From: Texcoconibacillus texcoconensis
GTDB lineage: Bacteria > Bacillota > Bacilli > Bacillales > Salisediminibacteriaceae
Direction: 5' to 3'
Length of the DNA stretch: 64,000 nt
Assembly: GCF_014202575.1 (NCBI RefSeq)
Contig: NZ_JACHHB010000004.1
Span: forward strand, 1 to 64,000
The stretch's first letter is position 1; every line of letters begins with the position of its first letter. The translations under genes were made by a program, and so were the position numbers. This document shows positions 46,823-56,003 of this stretch, piece by piece. Under the pieces are notes generated by a model. The model was not told the origin of the DNA and ran no database searches. It saw nothing but the letters and a program-made list of their open reading frames with translations.

Positions 46823-48175
46823 TTAAGTTAGTTCTTCGTAAACAGGTTCTGCTTGGTCTAGTTTTTCTACTCGCTCTTCATCCCCATTTTTAGCATTAAT
46901 AAAGATTCGAAATGTATCATCATTAATTGTTCCATAAAATTCATGACAAACGACTTCTTCTTGTACATCATTTTGTAAAAGAGCCAGGTGATGTTCCATA
47001 ACATCGAGGTTAGGATTGAGAGCATCCTTTGCCTCATCTTCAGAAATTTCCACATCCAAATCATCACGGTCTTCATGGTTTGCTAAATAAGCAATACTTT
47101 CATAACCAATGACTTCTCCGTCATCTAATGCGACTTCTAATACGATGGAATCTGGATAGATGCGGATATCTTCTTGTGTATCAACAAACTTTAGTGTAGC
47201 AACATTCCCGTATTGTTTACTATCATCAAGTACGAGGTTTCCATAGCCATTCCTTTGCAGAAATTCTTGTGCATTGTTTGTGGCTTCATTTAAACTTACA
47301 TGTTCTTCTTCAATTTCTCGTTCATGTAACATCCAAATCGGATGCCCTTCTTGTTTTGTCATATCTAAATAAATTGGTCCCTCTCGTTCAGGGTCTTCAA
47401 CTGTCATGCTGTATGCAGGGTATGGTAACCCATCTCCAGTTGGTTCGATGACAATATCAACTTCTCCCGATATATCAAGAAATTCTTTTACTTTTTCTTT
47501 TGCTTCTTGCTCACTTAACGGGTCTCCCTCTAGTTTTTCCGCCACTTTTTCATCGTTCGGTAATATATCAATGTCACCTGAAGCAAAATCAGTTTTTGAA
47601 AAACTGTCCGCTTTTTCATCAATAGCCGCAAAACCATTGATGACTGTATTATCCATTGGCTCATCATGATTTACTAAATCCCGCTCAACATCAGTCCAAC
47701 GTTGGTGACCTTTCAACACATGAGCTTGTACATGGCGCATGTCTTCTTGTATTTCTTCACTTTGTTTATAAAGGTTTTCCAAAGTCTCATACTCTTCATC
47801 TGTCAGAGGTTCTTTATCAAAATCTCGAACAGCATTTTGATATGCAAAATCACCAATGTCGTTCAAGAACTTTTCTGTGTCATTGAAGGGCACAAGACCT
47901 AATGGGAGTTGTCCAACCTCATCATGAGCTTGAGAGGATACACGCCATACTTCTGCTAAAGATGGTGACAATTGTTTTGTAGAGTTCATCGCTAAAGTTG
48001 AACCGATCTCATCATTTAATTGATCAACATGATACGTTAAATCATGAAAGGCTCTTTGATAATTATTCTCATTTTGAATTTCAGCTGCTTGTTTTTGTTG
48101 TTGCTCAGTAAATCCCCAGTAACCAGTTCCAATTAATGCAATGACTAAAACGACAATCGTTATATTACGAAACAT
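46823..48175 (-). CDS. ypeB: Germination protein YpeB
   Basis: The protein has 450 residues: an N-terminal membrane anchor (ITIVVLVIALIGTGYWGF), a helical region and three PepSY-type domains (for example GDPLSEQEAKEKVKEFLDIS and ISEDEAKDALNP). YpeB is needed to place and stabilise SleB in the spore and inhibits it until germination. It follows sleB by 17 nt in one operon. Here it is very acidic, like SleB. Confidence 0.95.
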   Translation of the reverse strand: MFRNITIVVLVIALIGTGYWGFTEQQQKQAAEIQNENNYQRAFHDLTYHVDQLNDEIGSTLAMNSTKQLSPSLAEVWRVSSQAHDEVGQLPLGLVPFNDTEKFLNDIGDFAYQNAVRDFDKEPLTDEEYETLENLYKQSEEIQEDMRHVQAHVLKGHQRWTDVERDLVNHDEPMDNTVINGFAAIDEKADSFSKTDFASGDIDILPNDEKVAEKLEGDPLSEQEAKEKVKEFLDISGEVDIVIEPTGDGLPYPAYSMTVEDPEREGPIYLDMTKQEGHPIWMLHEREIEEEHVSLNEATNNAQEFLQRNGYGNLVLDDSKQYGNVATLKFVDTQEDIRIYPDSIVLEVALDDGEVIGYESIAYLANHEDRDDLDVEISEDEAKDALNPNLDVMEHHLALLQNDVQEEVVCHEFYGTINDDTFRIFINAKNGDEERVEKLDQAEPVYEELT

Positions 48176-48192
48176 TCGCTCACCTCCTCTAA

Positions 48193-49605
48193 TTATTTAG
48201 CAAAAACATGCTTTCCGATTTGTTTAATTTTCGGTCTCGAAAAAACCCAATCTGACTGTGCCGTTTGAGGGTTAAAAAAGTATAAAGCATTCCCTGACGG
48301 ATCTTGTCCATTCATCGCATCAAGGACTGCTTGACGAGATTCTTCATCAGGTTCGTTGTAAATGGTTCCATTTGCTACAACTTCAAATGCACGCGGCTCG
48401 TAAATAATCCCTGAAACTGTATCAGGAAATTCTGAGCTGTTAATTCGATTTAGAATTACTGCAGCTACAGCCACTTTTCCTGAATAAGGTTCACCACGCG
48501 ATTCACTGTACACAGCTTGTGCCATAAGTTGAATATCATTGTCTGAAAAGCCATCCGGAACATTTGCTGCCTCTTCAATATCTGGAGCGTCGTTTTCTTG
48601 CCCTTCAACGTTTTCTTCAGGATTATCACCATCTTCAACTTCTTCAGGCTCTTCCCCAATTTCAACGTCCTGTGGTTCTTGTGGTTCTTCTTGCTGTTGC
48701 TCTTGTTGCTGTTGTTGCTCTTGTTGCTCTTGTTGCTGTTGTTCTTCTTGCTGTTGCTCTTGTTGCTGTTGTCCTTGTTGCTGTTGTTCTTGTTGCTGTT
48801 GTTCTTGTTGCTGTTGTTCTTCTTGCTGTTGTTGCTCTTGTTGTTGCTCTTGTTGCTGTTGTTCTTGTTGTTGTTGCTCTTGTTGCTGTTGTTGCTCTTG
48901 TTGCTCTTGTTGCTGTTGTTCTTCTTGCTGTTGCTCTTGTTGCTGTTGTCCTTGTTGCAGTTGTTCTTGTTGCTGTTGTTCTTCTTGCTGTTGTTCTTCT
49001 TGCTGTTGTTGCTCTTGTTGTTGCTCTTGTTGCTGTTGTTCTTGTTGTTGTTGCTCTTGTTGCTGTTGTTCTTCTTGCTGTTGCTCTTGTTGATTCTTCT
49101 CTTCTTGTTGTTCTTTAGCTTTTTCTTTTTCAGCGTCTGACTCCTGATCTTTTTCTTGAGAGCCTTCTGCTTGTCCTTTATCGTCAGCACTACCGATAGG
49201 GCCTTTTTGGATAGATTTCGGTGTCCCACCATAGTAAGTAAACTTGCGCCCTTCGTTCAACATTCGATGGACAAATTCTTTATCATATTCTGTTGATCGT
49301 TCAAGCATTTCTTTCATTTTTTCTCCAACAAGCCCGTCGACTTCTTCTAGACCAAATTCTTCTTGGTAATGTTTAACAGACCAGTAAGTACTCCAACCGT
49401 ATACACCATCAATGGTGCCATCGTAAAAACCAATGTATTGTAGACGGGATTGTAACTCAACGACATCATCTCCTGTCGCCCCTTTTTGGATCACTTGATC
49501 CGAAAAACCATAACTCGTGTCTGGGAAAGACGTGACCAAAAGCGTGAAACAAAGTAGTGAACTGAACAAGATTTGTAATCCTGTTCGCCGAGATTTGCAT
49601 TCCAT
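48193..49605 (-). CDS. sleB: Spore cortex-lytic enzyme SleB with expanded Gln/Glu linker
   Basis: The protein has about 470 residues, much longer than the roughly 300 usual for SleB. It has a signal peptide (GLQILFSSLLCFTLLVTSF), a peptidoglycan-binding domain (VVELQSRLQYIGFYDGTIDG), a low-complexity Gln/Glu linker of about 140 residues, and the C-terminal transglycosylase domain with catalytic Glu in AQAVYSESRGEPYSG and LNRINSSEFPDTV. It cuts the cortex during germination. The ATG at 49605 follows AGGAGG; an in-frame start at 49644 lies upstream of this site. Confidence 0.95.
   Translation of the reverse strand: MECKSRRTGLQILFSSLLCFTLLVTSFPDTSYGFSDQVIQKGATGDDVVELQSRLQYIGFYDGTIDGVYGWSTYWSVKHYQEEFGLEEVDGLVGEKMKEMLERSTEYDKEFVHRMLNEGRKFTYYGGTPKSIQKGPIGSADDKGQAEGSQEKDQESDAEKEKAKEQQEEKNQQEQQQEEQQQQEQQQQEQQQQEQQQEQQQQEEQQQEEQQQQEQLQQGQQQQEQQQEEQQQQEQQEQQQQQEQQQQEQQQQEQQQEQQQQEEQQQQEQQQQEQQQQGQQQQEQQQEEQQQQEQQEQQQQQEQQQEEPQEPQDVEIGEEPEEVEDGDNPEENVEGQENDAPDIEEAANVPDGFSDNDIQLMAQAVYSESRGEPYSGKVAVAAVILNRINSSEFPDTVSGIIYEPRAFEVVANGTIYNEPDEESRQAVLDAMNGQDPSGNALYFFNPQTAQSDWVFSRPKIKQIGKHVFAK
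48684..49112 (-). repeat. CAA/CAG/GAA-rich tandem repeat in sleB
   Basis: About 430 bp of near-pure Gln and Glu codons. A longer period is visible: the segment near 48718-48790 recurs with one or two changes near 48895-48967, an offset of 177 bp (59 codons). Both Gln codons and Glu codons alternate, so reading frame is always kept. The opposite strand gives long false frames of Cys/Ser, Leu or Val. Confidence 0.9.
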
Positions 49606-49718
49606 ATGCGCATCCTCCTTCTCTGATGTCGGAAAAATCATCATTGCTTATTCAAAGGTTATTTTTTTCAGACTGACGTGTTTTATACTGTTTTACACAA
49701 GTTTTGGTTTTATTGCAC

Positions 49719-49769
49719 AAAAAAAGCGAGGAATAGGCCATTTTTTAGAATGACCTATTCCCCGCTTTT
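49719..49769 (-). terminator. Terminator after the small zinc-ribbon gene
   Basis: AAAAGCG-GGAATAGG-CATT pairs with AATG-CCTATTCC-CGCTTTTTTT in a stem of about 20 bp with two mismatches on the minus strand. It starts about 30 nt after the stop at 49801. Confidence 0.9.
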
Positions 49770-49800
49770 GCGCACTTTCATTGTGATGCCAAACCTCCTG

Positions 49801-49974
49801 TTATTCAGGAGTGACATCAATATCGAATGAGGTTTCATTGCCACATACACAACGCTTAAAACCTGTGTCATAGCCGCCTTCACTATTTGGTCGACCACGC
49901 AAGATATATTTTTCACCACATTCTGAACATCTAATCGTTACTTTGTAACGCGGTTTTGTTTCTGTCACGACCAT
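49801..49974 (-). CDS. Small zinc-ribbon protein
   Basis: The protein has 57 residues and two CxxC-like pairs (IRCSECGEKYIL and KRCVCGNETSF), the pattern of a zinc ribbon. The basic, glycine-rich middle (RGRPNSEGGYDTG) could contact nucleic acid. I do not recognise a named family with certainty. The ATG at 49974 has GAGG 5 nt upstream; the frame extends to 49998 without a ribosome site. It has its own terminator. Confidence 0.7.
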   Translation of the reverse strand: MVVTETKPRYKVTIRCSECGEKYILRGRPNSEGGYDTGFKRCVCGNETSFDIDVTPE

Positions 49975-50025
49975 CACTCCCTCACTTTCACCATACATAA
50001 TTTAGCTTAGCACTTACTTTTAACA

Positions 50026-50220
50026 TTAAGTATAATAGGTTGTAGGCAAACGTTTCAAACATTGGTGTTCATGATCGATTTGTTCGAACTGTTCACACAA
50101 TACTTCGTACTCATTATCATAAACAAAGTGGCATTTTGAGAACCCAAGGATCTATCTTAAAGGCTTTAAAACCTGATGTCCAGTCATTTCTACTCGGCTC
50201 AAAAAAGATTCCACGGTCAT
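50026..50220 (-). pseudogene. 65-codon frame interrupted by one TAG
   Basis: From ATG 50220 the minus strand reads MTVESFLSRVEMTGHQVLKP, then a TAG at 50152-50154, then ILGFSKCHFVYDNEYEVLCE and on to a TAA at 50026-50028, all in one frame. The text is protein-like on both sides of the stop. I see no ribosome site before the ATG. It may be the remains of a small gene or a chance frame. It fills most of the gap between ansA and the zinc-ribbon gene. Confidence 0.35.
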
Positions 50221-50236
50221 TTGGTACTTACATATT

Positions 50237-51199
50237 TTAATGCTGAAAACCTTTCTTTACATCTTCTTTAGCTCTAATAAGGGTCATTAATTTAATGCGT
50301 GCTTTTTTACTGTCATAATCCCTGCCAAGTACGACGCCATTTTTATATAAATCATAGGCACTCCCTGGATAATCATAAGTTGTATATACTTCCCCTTCTT
50401 CGGAAGATGTTGTTATCACGATTACAATACCCTTCTCGATTGCTTCACAAATCGCACTCATCATCCTCGGTGTAACTTGCCCGCGTCCAACCCCTTCGAT
50501 AACAATTCCATCAACATTTTTCTTAATGCAAGCCTGAATCATCAACTCATCTGCACCTAAGTATGTTTTCACGATATCTACTTTAGGGATTTCCGTTACT
50601 TTCGGTTTGTAGACTTCTTTCTTGATCGGACGTTGATACATTTGAATTTTATCATTATCAATAATACCTAAGTAACCAAAACCAAAAGCATTAAAACCTT
50701 GAATATTTGATGCGTGCTCTTTTTTTACATATTTTGCAGCAAATATTCGCTCATTAAAAACAACAACAGTACCAACGTTTTTCAACTCATCTGAGCAAGC
50801 CGTATGGACCGCATGTCTTAAGTTAATTAAGGCATCACTTCCTAACTCCCCTGGAGCCCGCTGTGAACCTGTTACAACAATTGGACACGTCGTATCAACA
50901 GTTAAGTCAAAATAATAAGCAGCTTCTTCTAAGGAGTCTGTACCATGAGTAATGACTATACCATTGATATCGTCTTCTGTAATTTCCTCAATTTTTTGTA
51001 CAACTTCATCATAGTCTACAAAGGTCATATGCATACTCGGCTTTTGAGCCATTGAATAAACATCAATTTTAATATCTTCAGGCAATTGCAATTGTTTACT
51101 TAAATCTTCTCCGCTCAGTGCTCCAGAGTGAAGTCGCCCTTCATCATTTTTTTTACTCGCAATCGTCCCACCGGTAGTTAATACGGCAACTTTCTTCAT
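50237..51199 (-). CDS. ansA: L-asparaginase
   Basis: The protein has 320 residues. It hydrolyses asparagine to aspartate and ammonia. Both threonine-containing active-site motifs are present, VLTTGGTIASKKNDEG and GIVITHGTDSLEEAAYYFDL, along with the lysine segment. No signal peptide is seen, so it should be cytoplasmic. In B. subtilis ansA is with ansB elsewhere; here it stands between ypdA and sleB. Confidence 0.93.
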   Translation of the reverse strand: MKKVAVLTTGGTIASKKNDEGRLHSGALSGEDLSKQLQLPEDIKIDVYSMAQKPSMHMTFVDYDEVVQKIEEITEDDINGIVITHGTDSLEEAAYYFDLTVDTTCPIVVTGSQRAPGELGSDALINLRHAVHTACSDELKNVGTVVVFNERIFAAKYVKKEHASNIQGFNAFGFGYLGIIDNDKIQMYQRPIKKEVYKPKVTEIPKVDIVKTYLGADELMIQACIKKNVDGIVIEGVGRGQVTPRMMSAICEAIEKGIVIVITTSSEEGEVYTTYDYPGSAYDLYKNGVVLGRDYDSKKARIKLMTLIRAKEDVKKGFQH

Positions 51200-51292
51200 G
51201 CATTCACCCCTTTTTATCTTTTAAAGGGAAAAGACTACTATCACACAACATAGAATAACCAAAATGCTGCTGTTCATCCTTTTCCACACGAT

Positions 51293-52282
51293 TTATTGAT
51301 CGGCATTCTTTCGTTCGATTTCCTCAGCAATCCACGCTCCGTGGTGACGACCATTTTCGATAAATATTTCGTTCGCATTATTTCCAGCAGCGATAACGCC
51401 TGCGATGAAAATGTTTTCAACATTCGTTTCCATTGTTTCACAATCGTATACAGGCCTTCCAGTGTCATCATCTACCTCAACACCCATTTTCTTAATAAAG
51501 GAATGGTCAGGGTGATACCCGGTCATCGCAAAAACAAAATCAGCAGGAAGCTTTTTTTCATTTCCTTTGTGTTTGTAAATGACTTCATTCTTAGTAATTT
51601 CACAAATTTCCGCTTCAAAAATCATGTCTATTTCTTTTTTCTGAACGAGTGCATCAAATTCTGGTAAGATCCATGGTTTAATACTTTTCGAATATGTTTC
51701 CCCTCGATAAATGACTGTCGGTTTTGCACCGACATTATGTAAGGCAAGTGCTGCATCTACTGCTGAATTCTTTCCTCCAATAATCGCGACATTTTGGTTA
51801 AAAAATGGGTGCGCTTCTTTGAAGTAATGGAAGACATGGTCATATTCTTCCCCTGGAATCCCCATCATGTTCGGTGAATCATAATACCCTGTAGCGACAA
51901 CTAAGTAGTCAGTTTCATATTCAGTTACTTTTCCATGTCGTTGTTCACCCGTGATGATAAAATGGCCATCCTTCTGCTTGTCAACAGAAGTAACCTTTTC
52001 ATACGTATTAATACGAAGTCCCTTTTGATTAACGACTTCTCGATAATACACAAGTGCTTCATTACGCTTCGGTTTACGCTCCGTACTATAAAACGGTACA
52101 TTTCCAATCGCTAATTTTTCACTCGTACTAAAGAACTGTTGGTGTGTCGGGTAATGAAAGATGGAATGTACGACATTTCCTTTTTCAATAATCAGCGGGT
52201 CATAGCCTCGATCTTGTAACGCGATCGCTGCAGATAAACCACAAGGACCTGCTCCAATGATGATGATTTTTTCACGTTTCAC
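51293..52282 (-). CDS. ypdA: YpdA/Bdr, bacillithiol disulfide reductase
   Basis: This FAD- and NADPH-dependent flavoprotein has 329 residues. The N-terminal GAGPCGLSAAIAL carries Cys14, the redox cysteine conserved in YpdA. YPTHQQFFSTSEKLAIGNVP and the second nucleotide motif IIGGKNSAVDAALAL follow. It reduces oxidised bacillithiol, the main thiol of Bacillus. It is next to gudB, as in B. subtilis. Confidence 0.94.
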   Translation of the reverse strand: MKREKIIIIGAGPCGLSAAIALQDRGYDPLIIEKGNVVHSIFHYPTHQQFFSTSEKLAIGNVPFYSTERKPKRNEALVYYREVVNQKGLRINTYEKVTSVDKQKDGHFIITGEQRHGKVTEYETDYLVVATGYYDSPNMMGIPGEEYDHVFHYFKEAHPFFNQNVAIIGGKNSAVDAALALHNVGAKPTVIYRGETYSKSIKPWILPEFDALVQKKEIDMIFEAEICEITKNEVIYKHKGNEKKLPADFVFAMTGYHPDHSFIKKMGVEVDDDTGRPVYDCETMETNVENIFIAGVIAAGNNANEIFIENGRHHGAWIAEEIERKNADQ

Positions 52283-52374
52283 GATACATCCCTGCCTTTA
52301 TTTTTTATCACATACTCTTTCATATCATATTTACAAACAATTGCAAAGTGATATGGTATAAACGTTGATGATAA

Positions 52375-52410
52375 AAAAGCTCATACTGAGTGTACCACCC
52401 AATATGAGCT
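52375..52410 (-). terminator. gudB terminator
   Basis: AGCTCATATT and AGTATGAGCT pair on the minus strand around a 13-nt loop, followed by TTTTTTATC. It starts 40 nt after the gudB stop. Confidence 0.8.
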
Positions 52411-52449
52411 CATATCATGATATTGCTATAAATCTATAATATCAAACAC

Positions 52450-53748
52450 TTAAATCCAACCACGAAAACGAGAAGCCTCTGCCATTTTTCGCACACCAAC
52501 CATATAAGCAGCTAATCGCATATCGACTCTTCTAGAAGAAGCAATCGTATAAACATTATCAAAACCTTTGACAATCACTTCTTCTAATTTTTCAGCAACT
52601 TCCTCTTCTGTCCAATAATACCCTTGGTTATTTTGAACCCATTCGAAATACGATACGGTCACCCCACCTGCACTTGCTAGCACATCTGGAACGAGGAGAA
52701 TTCCTCGCTCATGAAGGCGTTGTGTCGCTTCTATCGTAGTCGGTCCATTCGCTGCTTCGACGACGATACCTGCTTGGATGTCATCAACATTTTCAGCTGT
52801 AATTTGATTTTGTATCGCTGCTGGCACTAGAATATCCGTATCTAATGTTAATAATTCGCGATTTGTGATTCGATCGTCAAATAGATTGGTGACCGTTCCA
52901 AAACTGTCACGTCTGTCTAGGAGATAATCGATATCAAGACCATCTGGATCATATAGTGCCCCGTACGCATCAGAAATCCCGATCACTTTAGCGCCTAAAT
53001 CATACATGAATTTTGCTAAGAAGCTACCTGCATTTCCAAATCCTTGAACAACTACGCGCGCACCTTCAATATCAATACCTTTCTTTTTCGCAGCTTCTTT
53101 AATACAAATCGTAACACCTTTGGCTGTCGCTGATTCTCTACCGTGCGATCCACCTAAAACAATCGGTTTACCTGTAATGAACCCTGGTGAATCAAACTCT
53201 TGCATACGGCTGTACTCATCCATCATCCAAGCCATAATTTGCGAGTTTGTAAATACGTCTGGAGCAGGAATATCTTTTGTCGGCCCAACAATTTGACTTA
53301 CTGAACGAACATAACCACGACTTAACCTTTCCAACTCACGAAAAGACATATTTCGAGGATCACAAACGATCCCTCCCTTGCCACCACCATATGGTAAATC
53401 TACGATACCCGCTTTTAGACTCATCCAAATCGATAAAGCCTTCACTTGATCTTCGGTAACTTCTGGGTGAAATCGTACGCCTCCTTTTGTCGGGCCAACA
53501 GCATCATTATGTTGCGCACGATAACCAGTGAAAATTTCTGTAGACCCATCATCCATTCGAACAGGAATACGAACGGTCATCATTCTTAAAGGGTCTTTCA
53601 TTAGTTCATAGACTTCTTCAGGATAACCTAATTTGTCTAGCGCTTTTTGAATCACAGTTCTTGTCGATTCGAGTACATCCATGGTTTCTGGTTCTTTCGT
53701 TTGTTGACTGTTTTGTTCAAGTTGTTTTTGATTTGCGTTACCTTCCAT
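52450..53748 (-). CDS. gudB: NAD-type glutamate dehydrogenase
   Basis: The protein has 432 residues. It interconverts glutamate with 2-oxoglutarate and ammonia. The substrate-binding segment GGVRFHPEV, the catalytic lysine in LPYGGGKGGIVCDP, and the NAD site VVQGFGNAGSFLA are complete. There is no sign of the inactivating 9-bp duplication known in laboratory B. subtilis 168. It is next to ypdA as in that species. Confidence 0.96.
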   Translation of the reverse strand: MEGNANQKQLEQNSQQTKEPETMDVLESTRTVIQKALDKLGYPEEVYELMKDPLRMMTVRIPVRMDDGSTEIFTGYRAQHNDAVGPTKGGVRFHPEVTEDQVKALSIWMSLKAGIVDLPYGGGKGGIVCDPRNMSFRELERLSRGYVRSVSQIVGPTKDIPAPDVFTNSQIMAWMMDEYSRMQEFDSPGFITGKPIVLGGSHGRESATAKGVTICIKEAAKKKGIDIEGARVVVQGFGNAGSFLAKFMYDLGAKVIGISDAYGALYDPDGLDIDYLLDRRDSFGTVTNLFDDRITNRELLTLDTDILVPAAIQNQITAENVDDIQAGIVVEAANGPTTIEATQRLHERGILLVPDVLASAGGVTVSYFEWVQNNQGYYWTEEEVAEKLEEVIVKGFDNVYTIASSRRVDMRLAAYMVGVRKMAEASRFRGWI

Positions 53749-53914
53749 GCTTCTTCACCTCAAAAGACGATAATTAAAATCAATGTGAATCACCACAATG
53801 TAAACGCTTTCCTTCTCATCTATTACTATAAAGAATAAATCAATTTTTTTCCACACTTGAATACGATTTAAAATAAACTTTTCCTAATTTTCTTAACGTA
53901 AAGCTTGAATCACT

Positions 53915-53968
53915 AAAAAAAGCCCCCTCTCATAATTAAATAACGGAGTATTATATGAGAGTAGAGCT
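53915..53968 (-). terminator. ddl terminator
   Basis: On the minus strand AGC-CTCTCATA pairs with TATGAGAG-GCT (small internal loops), followed by TTTTTTTAG. It begins about 20 nt after the ddl stop. Confidence 0.75.
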
Positions 53969-53987
53969 CTTTTATCAAGTTTATATA

Positions 53988-54929
53988 TTATTTATTTGCC
54001 TCTCCGTCATGACTGGCCATATTTAAGAGTTTTTCGACCATATCCGAATAAGACAAGCCAACTGCTCTTGCTGCATCAGGGTATAAACTCGTAGGCGTCA
54101 TTCCTGGAAGAGTGTTCACCTCTAAAATGACTGGCGCCCCTCCTTCTGATGGTAAAATGAAATCAACACGTGAATACCCGTCGCAACCGAGTGCACGATG
54201 GGCGGATACAGCTTGCTCTTGCAATTGTTTCGTTAATGACTCACTAATTCGAGCAGGTACATAATGTTCACTGCCACCTGGTGCATACTTTGATTCATAA
54301 TCGTAATATGCATTTTTCGGAACAATTTCCACAACCGGTAGAGCCTGCTCCTGATATTTTTCTCCCATAACGGCAACGGTTACTTCATGACCGGATACAA
54401 ACTCTTCCAAGAGCGCAGACTTATCATATTTTAACGCTTCTGCAATTCCCTTTTTTAATGTTTCTTCATCCTTAGCAATCGTAAGTCCAATCGTTGACCC
54501 TTCTTGATTTGGTTTGACGACGATCGGGAATGAAAGGTCTGTATCAAACTGATCAGAATCATACGTGTTTCTATCGACTACGTGCTCTTTCGCAGTACGG
54601 ATCCCTTCTTTTGCAAAAAAGTGTTTAGATCGATGTTTATTCATCGCTAAAGCTGAGGCAAACACACCCGAACCAACATAAGGGATGCCGATCATATCGA
54701 GAATCGCTTGAACTTTTCCATCTTCACCCAATCGACCGTGAAGTCCTATAAATACCACATCAACATCAAGGTTCGCTACCTTCTCAATGCATGACCGGCT
54801 CCCTTGAAAATCAATATCAACAACTTCATGTTGTCGCTCTTGTAGAGCATCTATAATACCTTTACCTGTTGCCAAAGATACTTGGCGCTCGGCTGATGTT
54901 CCTCCATATAATACTGCTACTTTCATCAT
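53988..54929 (-). CDS. ddl: D-alanine--D-alanine ligase
   Basis: This ATP-grasp enzyme of 313 residues makes the D-Ala-D-Ala dipeptide for peptidoglycan. VLYGGTSAERQVSLATG at the N-terminus, the FIGLHGRLGEDGKVQA and GIPYVGSGVFASALAMNKH segments, and EVNTLPGMTPTSLYPDAA at the end are diagnostic. It stands alone between gudB and mecB, whereas in B. subtilis ddl is beside murF. GGAG lies 6 nt before the ATG. Confidence 0.96.
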   Translation of the reverse strand: MMKVAVLYGGTSAERQVSLATGKGIIDALQERQHEVVDIDFQGSRSCIEKVANLDVDVVFIGLHGRLGEDGKVQAILDMIGIPYVGSGVFASALAMNKHRSKHFFAKEGIRTAKEHVVDRNTYDSDQFDTDLSFPIVVKPNQEGSTIGLTIAKDEETLKKGIAEALKYDKSALLEEFVSGHEVTVAVMGEKYQEQALPVVEIVPKNAYYDYESKYAPGGSEHYVPARISESLTKQLQEQAVSAHRALGCDGYSRVDFILPSEGGAPVILEVNTLPGMTPTSLYPDAARAVGLSYSDMVEKLLNMASHDGEANK

Positions 54930-55124
54930 TATTCACTCCAAAATCACTTAGTGTATTTTTAATTTATTCAATTAGAGACGTCTACGGAACTTTCCCGCCC
55001 GTTCTTTTAAGACCATATTTTCATTTTACGTTCTAAAATCTCATGAGACAACGACTAATAGCATCCAAACCAATCAGTAATCTGTTTTCCTCACGTGCTG
55101 CAATTCTCCTTACTAAATATTCAT

Positions 55125-55715
55125 TTATTGTGGAAAATAGCTTCGTAATTGTTCAAATGCTCGCCCCTCAATGATGAGTGATCCATATTCTTCAAGCCGA
55201 TGAATAGTCGTCGATGTGCGTTCACCATATTCTGCCATCAATACAAGTAGGCCGTCTGACTCTCGTTCTACATCATCTTGGGAGATGTGAATGTAGTAAG
55301 CATCATTTAAACGATAAAGGTGCGCAAGGTTTATTTTGGTACAATGAAGACGATGTGCTAATTGAATAACATCTTCAATATCGTCAAACTTAAAAATCAT
55401 CGCATCCGTTTCCGTAAAATTAATTTTCAATTCAATAAAATCTTCATCAAACCAATCATCCTCTAATGTATCTTCTGGAGCTTTAGTAACGATAACAACC
55501 ATACCTTGCACTGGCAGAGAAAACACTTCAACGACAACTGGACCGTCTGGTTGAAAACCGAGCTCCTCATTAGCTTCACGAATCATCTCGCGAAACAATT
55601 CTTCAACTTTCGGTACATCCATCCAAATTTCTTCCTTTGAGATCCCGCGCTCACGCAAATCCTCAAAACTCAAGAATATCTTGATTTTATCGTAATCTAA
55701 ACGCTCAAGGCGCAT
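55125..55715 (-). CDS. mecB: Adaptor protein of the MecA family (MecB/YpbH)
   Basis: The protein has 196 residues. The N-terminal part MRLERLDYDKIKIFLSFEDL corresponds to the substrate-binding region, and the C-terminal ferredoxin-like part (FDDIEDVIQLAHRL, LYRLNDAYYIHI) to the ClpC-binding region of MecA-type adaptors. Such adaptors deliver proteins to ClpCP. Position next to the ypbG-type gene matches ypbH/mecB rather than mecA. Confidence 0.88.
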   Translation of the reverse strand: MRLERLDYDKIKIFLSFEDLRERGISKEEIWMDVPKVEELFREMIREANEELGFQPDGPVVVEVFSLPVQGMVVIVTKAPEDTLEDDWFDEDFIELKINFTETDAMIFKFDDIEDVIQLAHRLHCTKINLAHLYRLNDAYYIHISQDDVERESDGLLVLMAEYGERTSTTIHRLEEYGSLIIEGRAFEQLRSYFPQ

Positions 55716-55907
55716 TATCCGAACCTCCTTCGGTATGCCGTTGCCAACTTGACATAGCTTGGTCCTCTACCTTTGTCATGTGGCTTCAACGCTCTTTCTT
55801 GCTGTATCGTATGTTGAGATGCTCGTTTTGGTTCGCTCGTTAGCCTAAGTAAAAAAATACGCCTAAGGCTATGAGATAGCGTGGATACATTCAGAATCTC
55901 AAAGCTT

Positions 55908-55968
55908 GTGAACTACTCCCACCACTTACCACCCTCAGGGGTTGCTTGAAGAGGGAGGCTTCTTTCGG
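55908..55968 (-). mobile_element. Solitary sequence resembling an IS200/IS605 (TnpB) right end
   Basis: The minus strand reads CCGAAAGAAGCCTCCCTC and ends GGTGGGAGTAGTTCAC, with ACCC/GGGT and other short stems between. Ends of the form ...GGGAGTAGTTCAC are common at the right end of IS605-type elements, where they form the 3' part of the TnpB guide RNA. No tnpA, tnpB or left end is present, so this would be a remnant. The rest of 55716-56003 shows nothing I can name. Confidence 0.45.
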
Positions 55969-56003
55969 AAGTACGTTAAATAATAAGCCACGATATACGA
56001 AGG

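Noticed and set aside
48684-49112. Tandem repeat as a CRISPR array
   Set aside because: The repeats are codon-level Gln/Glu tracts inside an intact sleB frame; there are no unique spacers of constant length and no cas genes.
48539-49140. Long plus-strand frames of nearly pure Cys/Ser, Leu or Val opposite sleB
   Set aside because: They are shadows of the Gln/Glu codon repeat on the other strand, with no ribosome site or natural protein composition.
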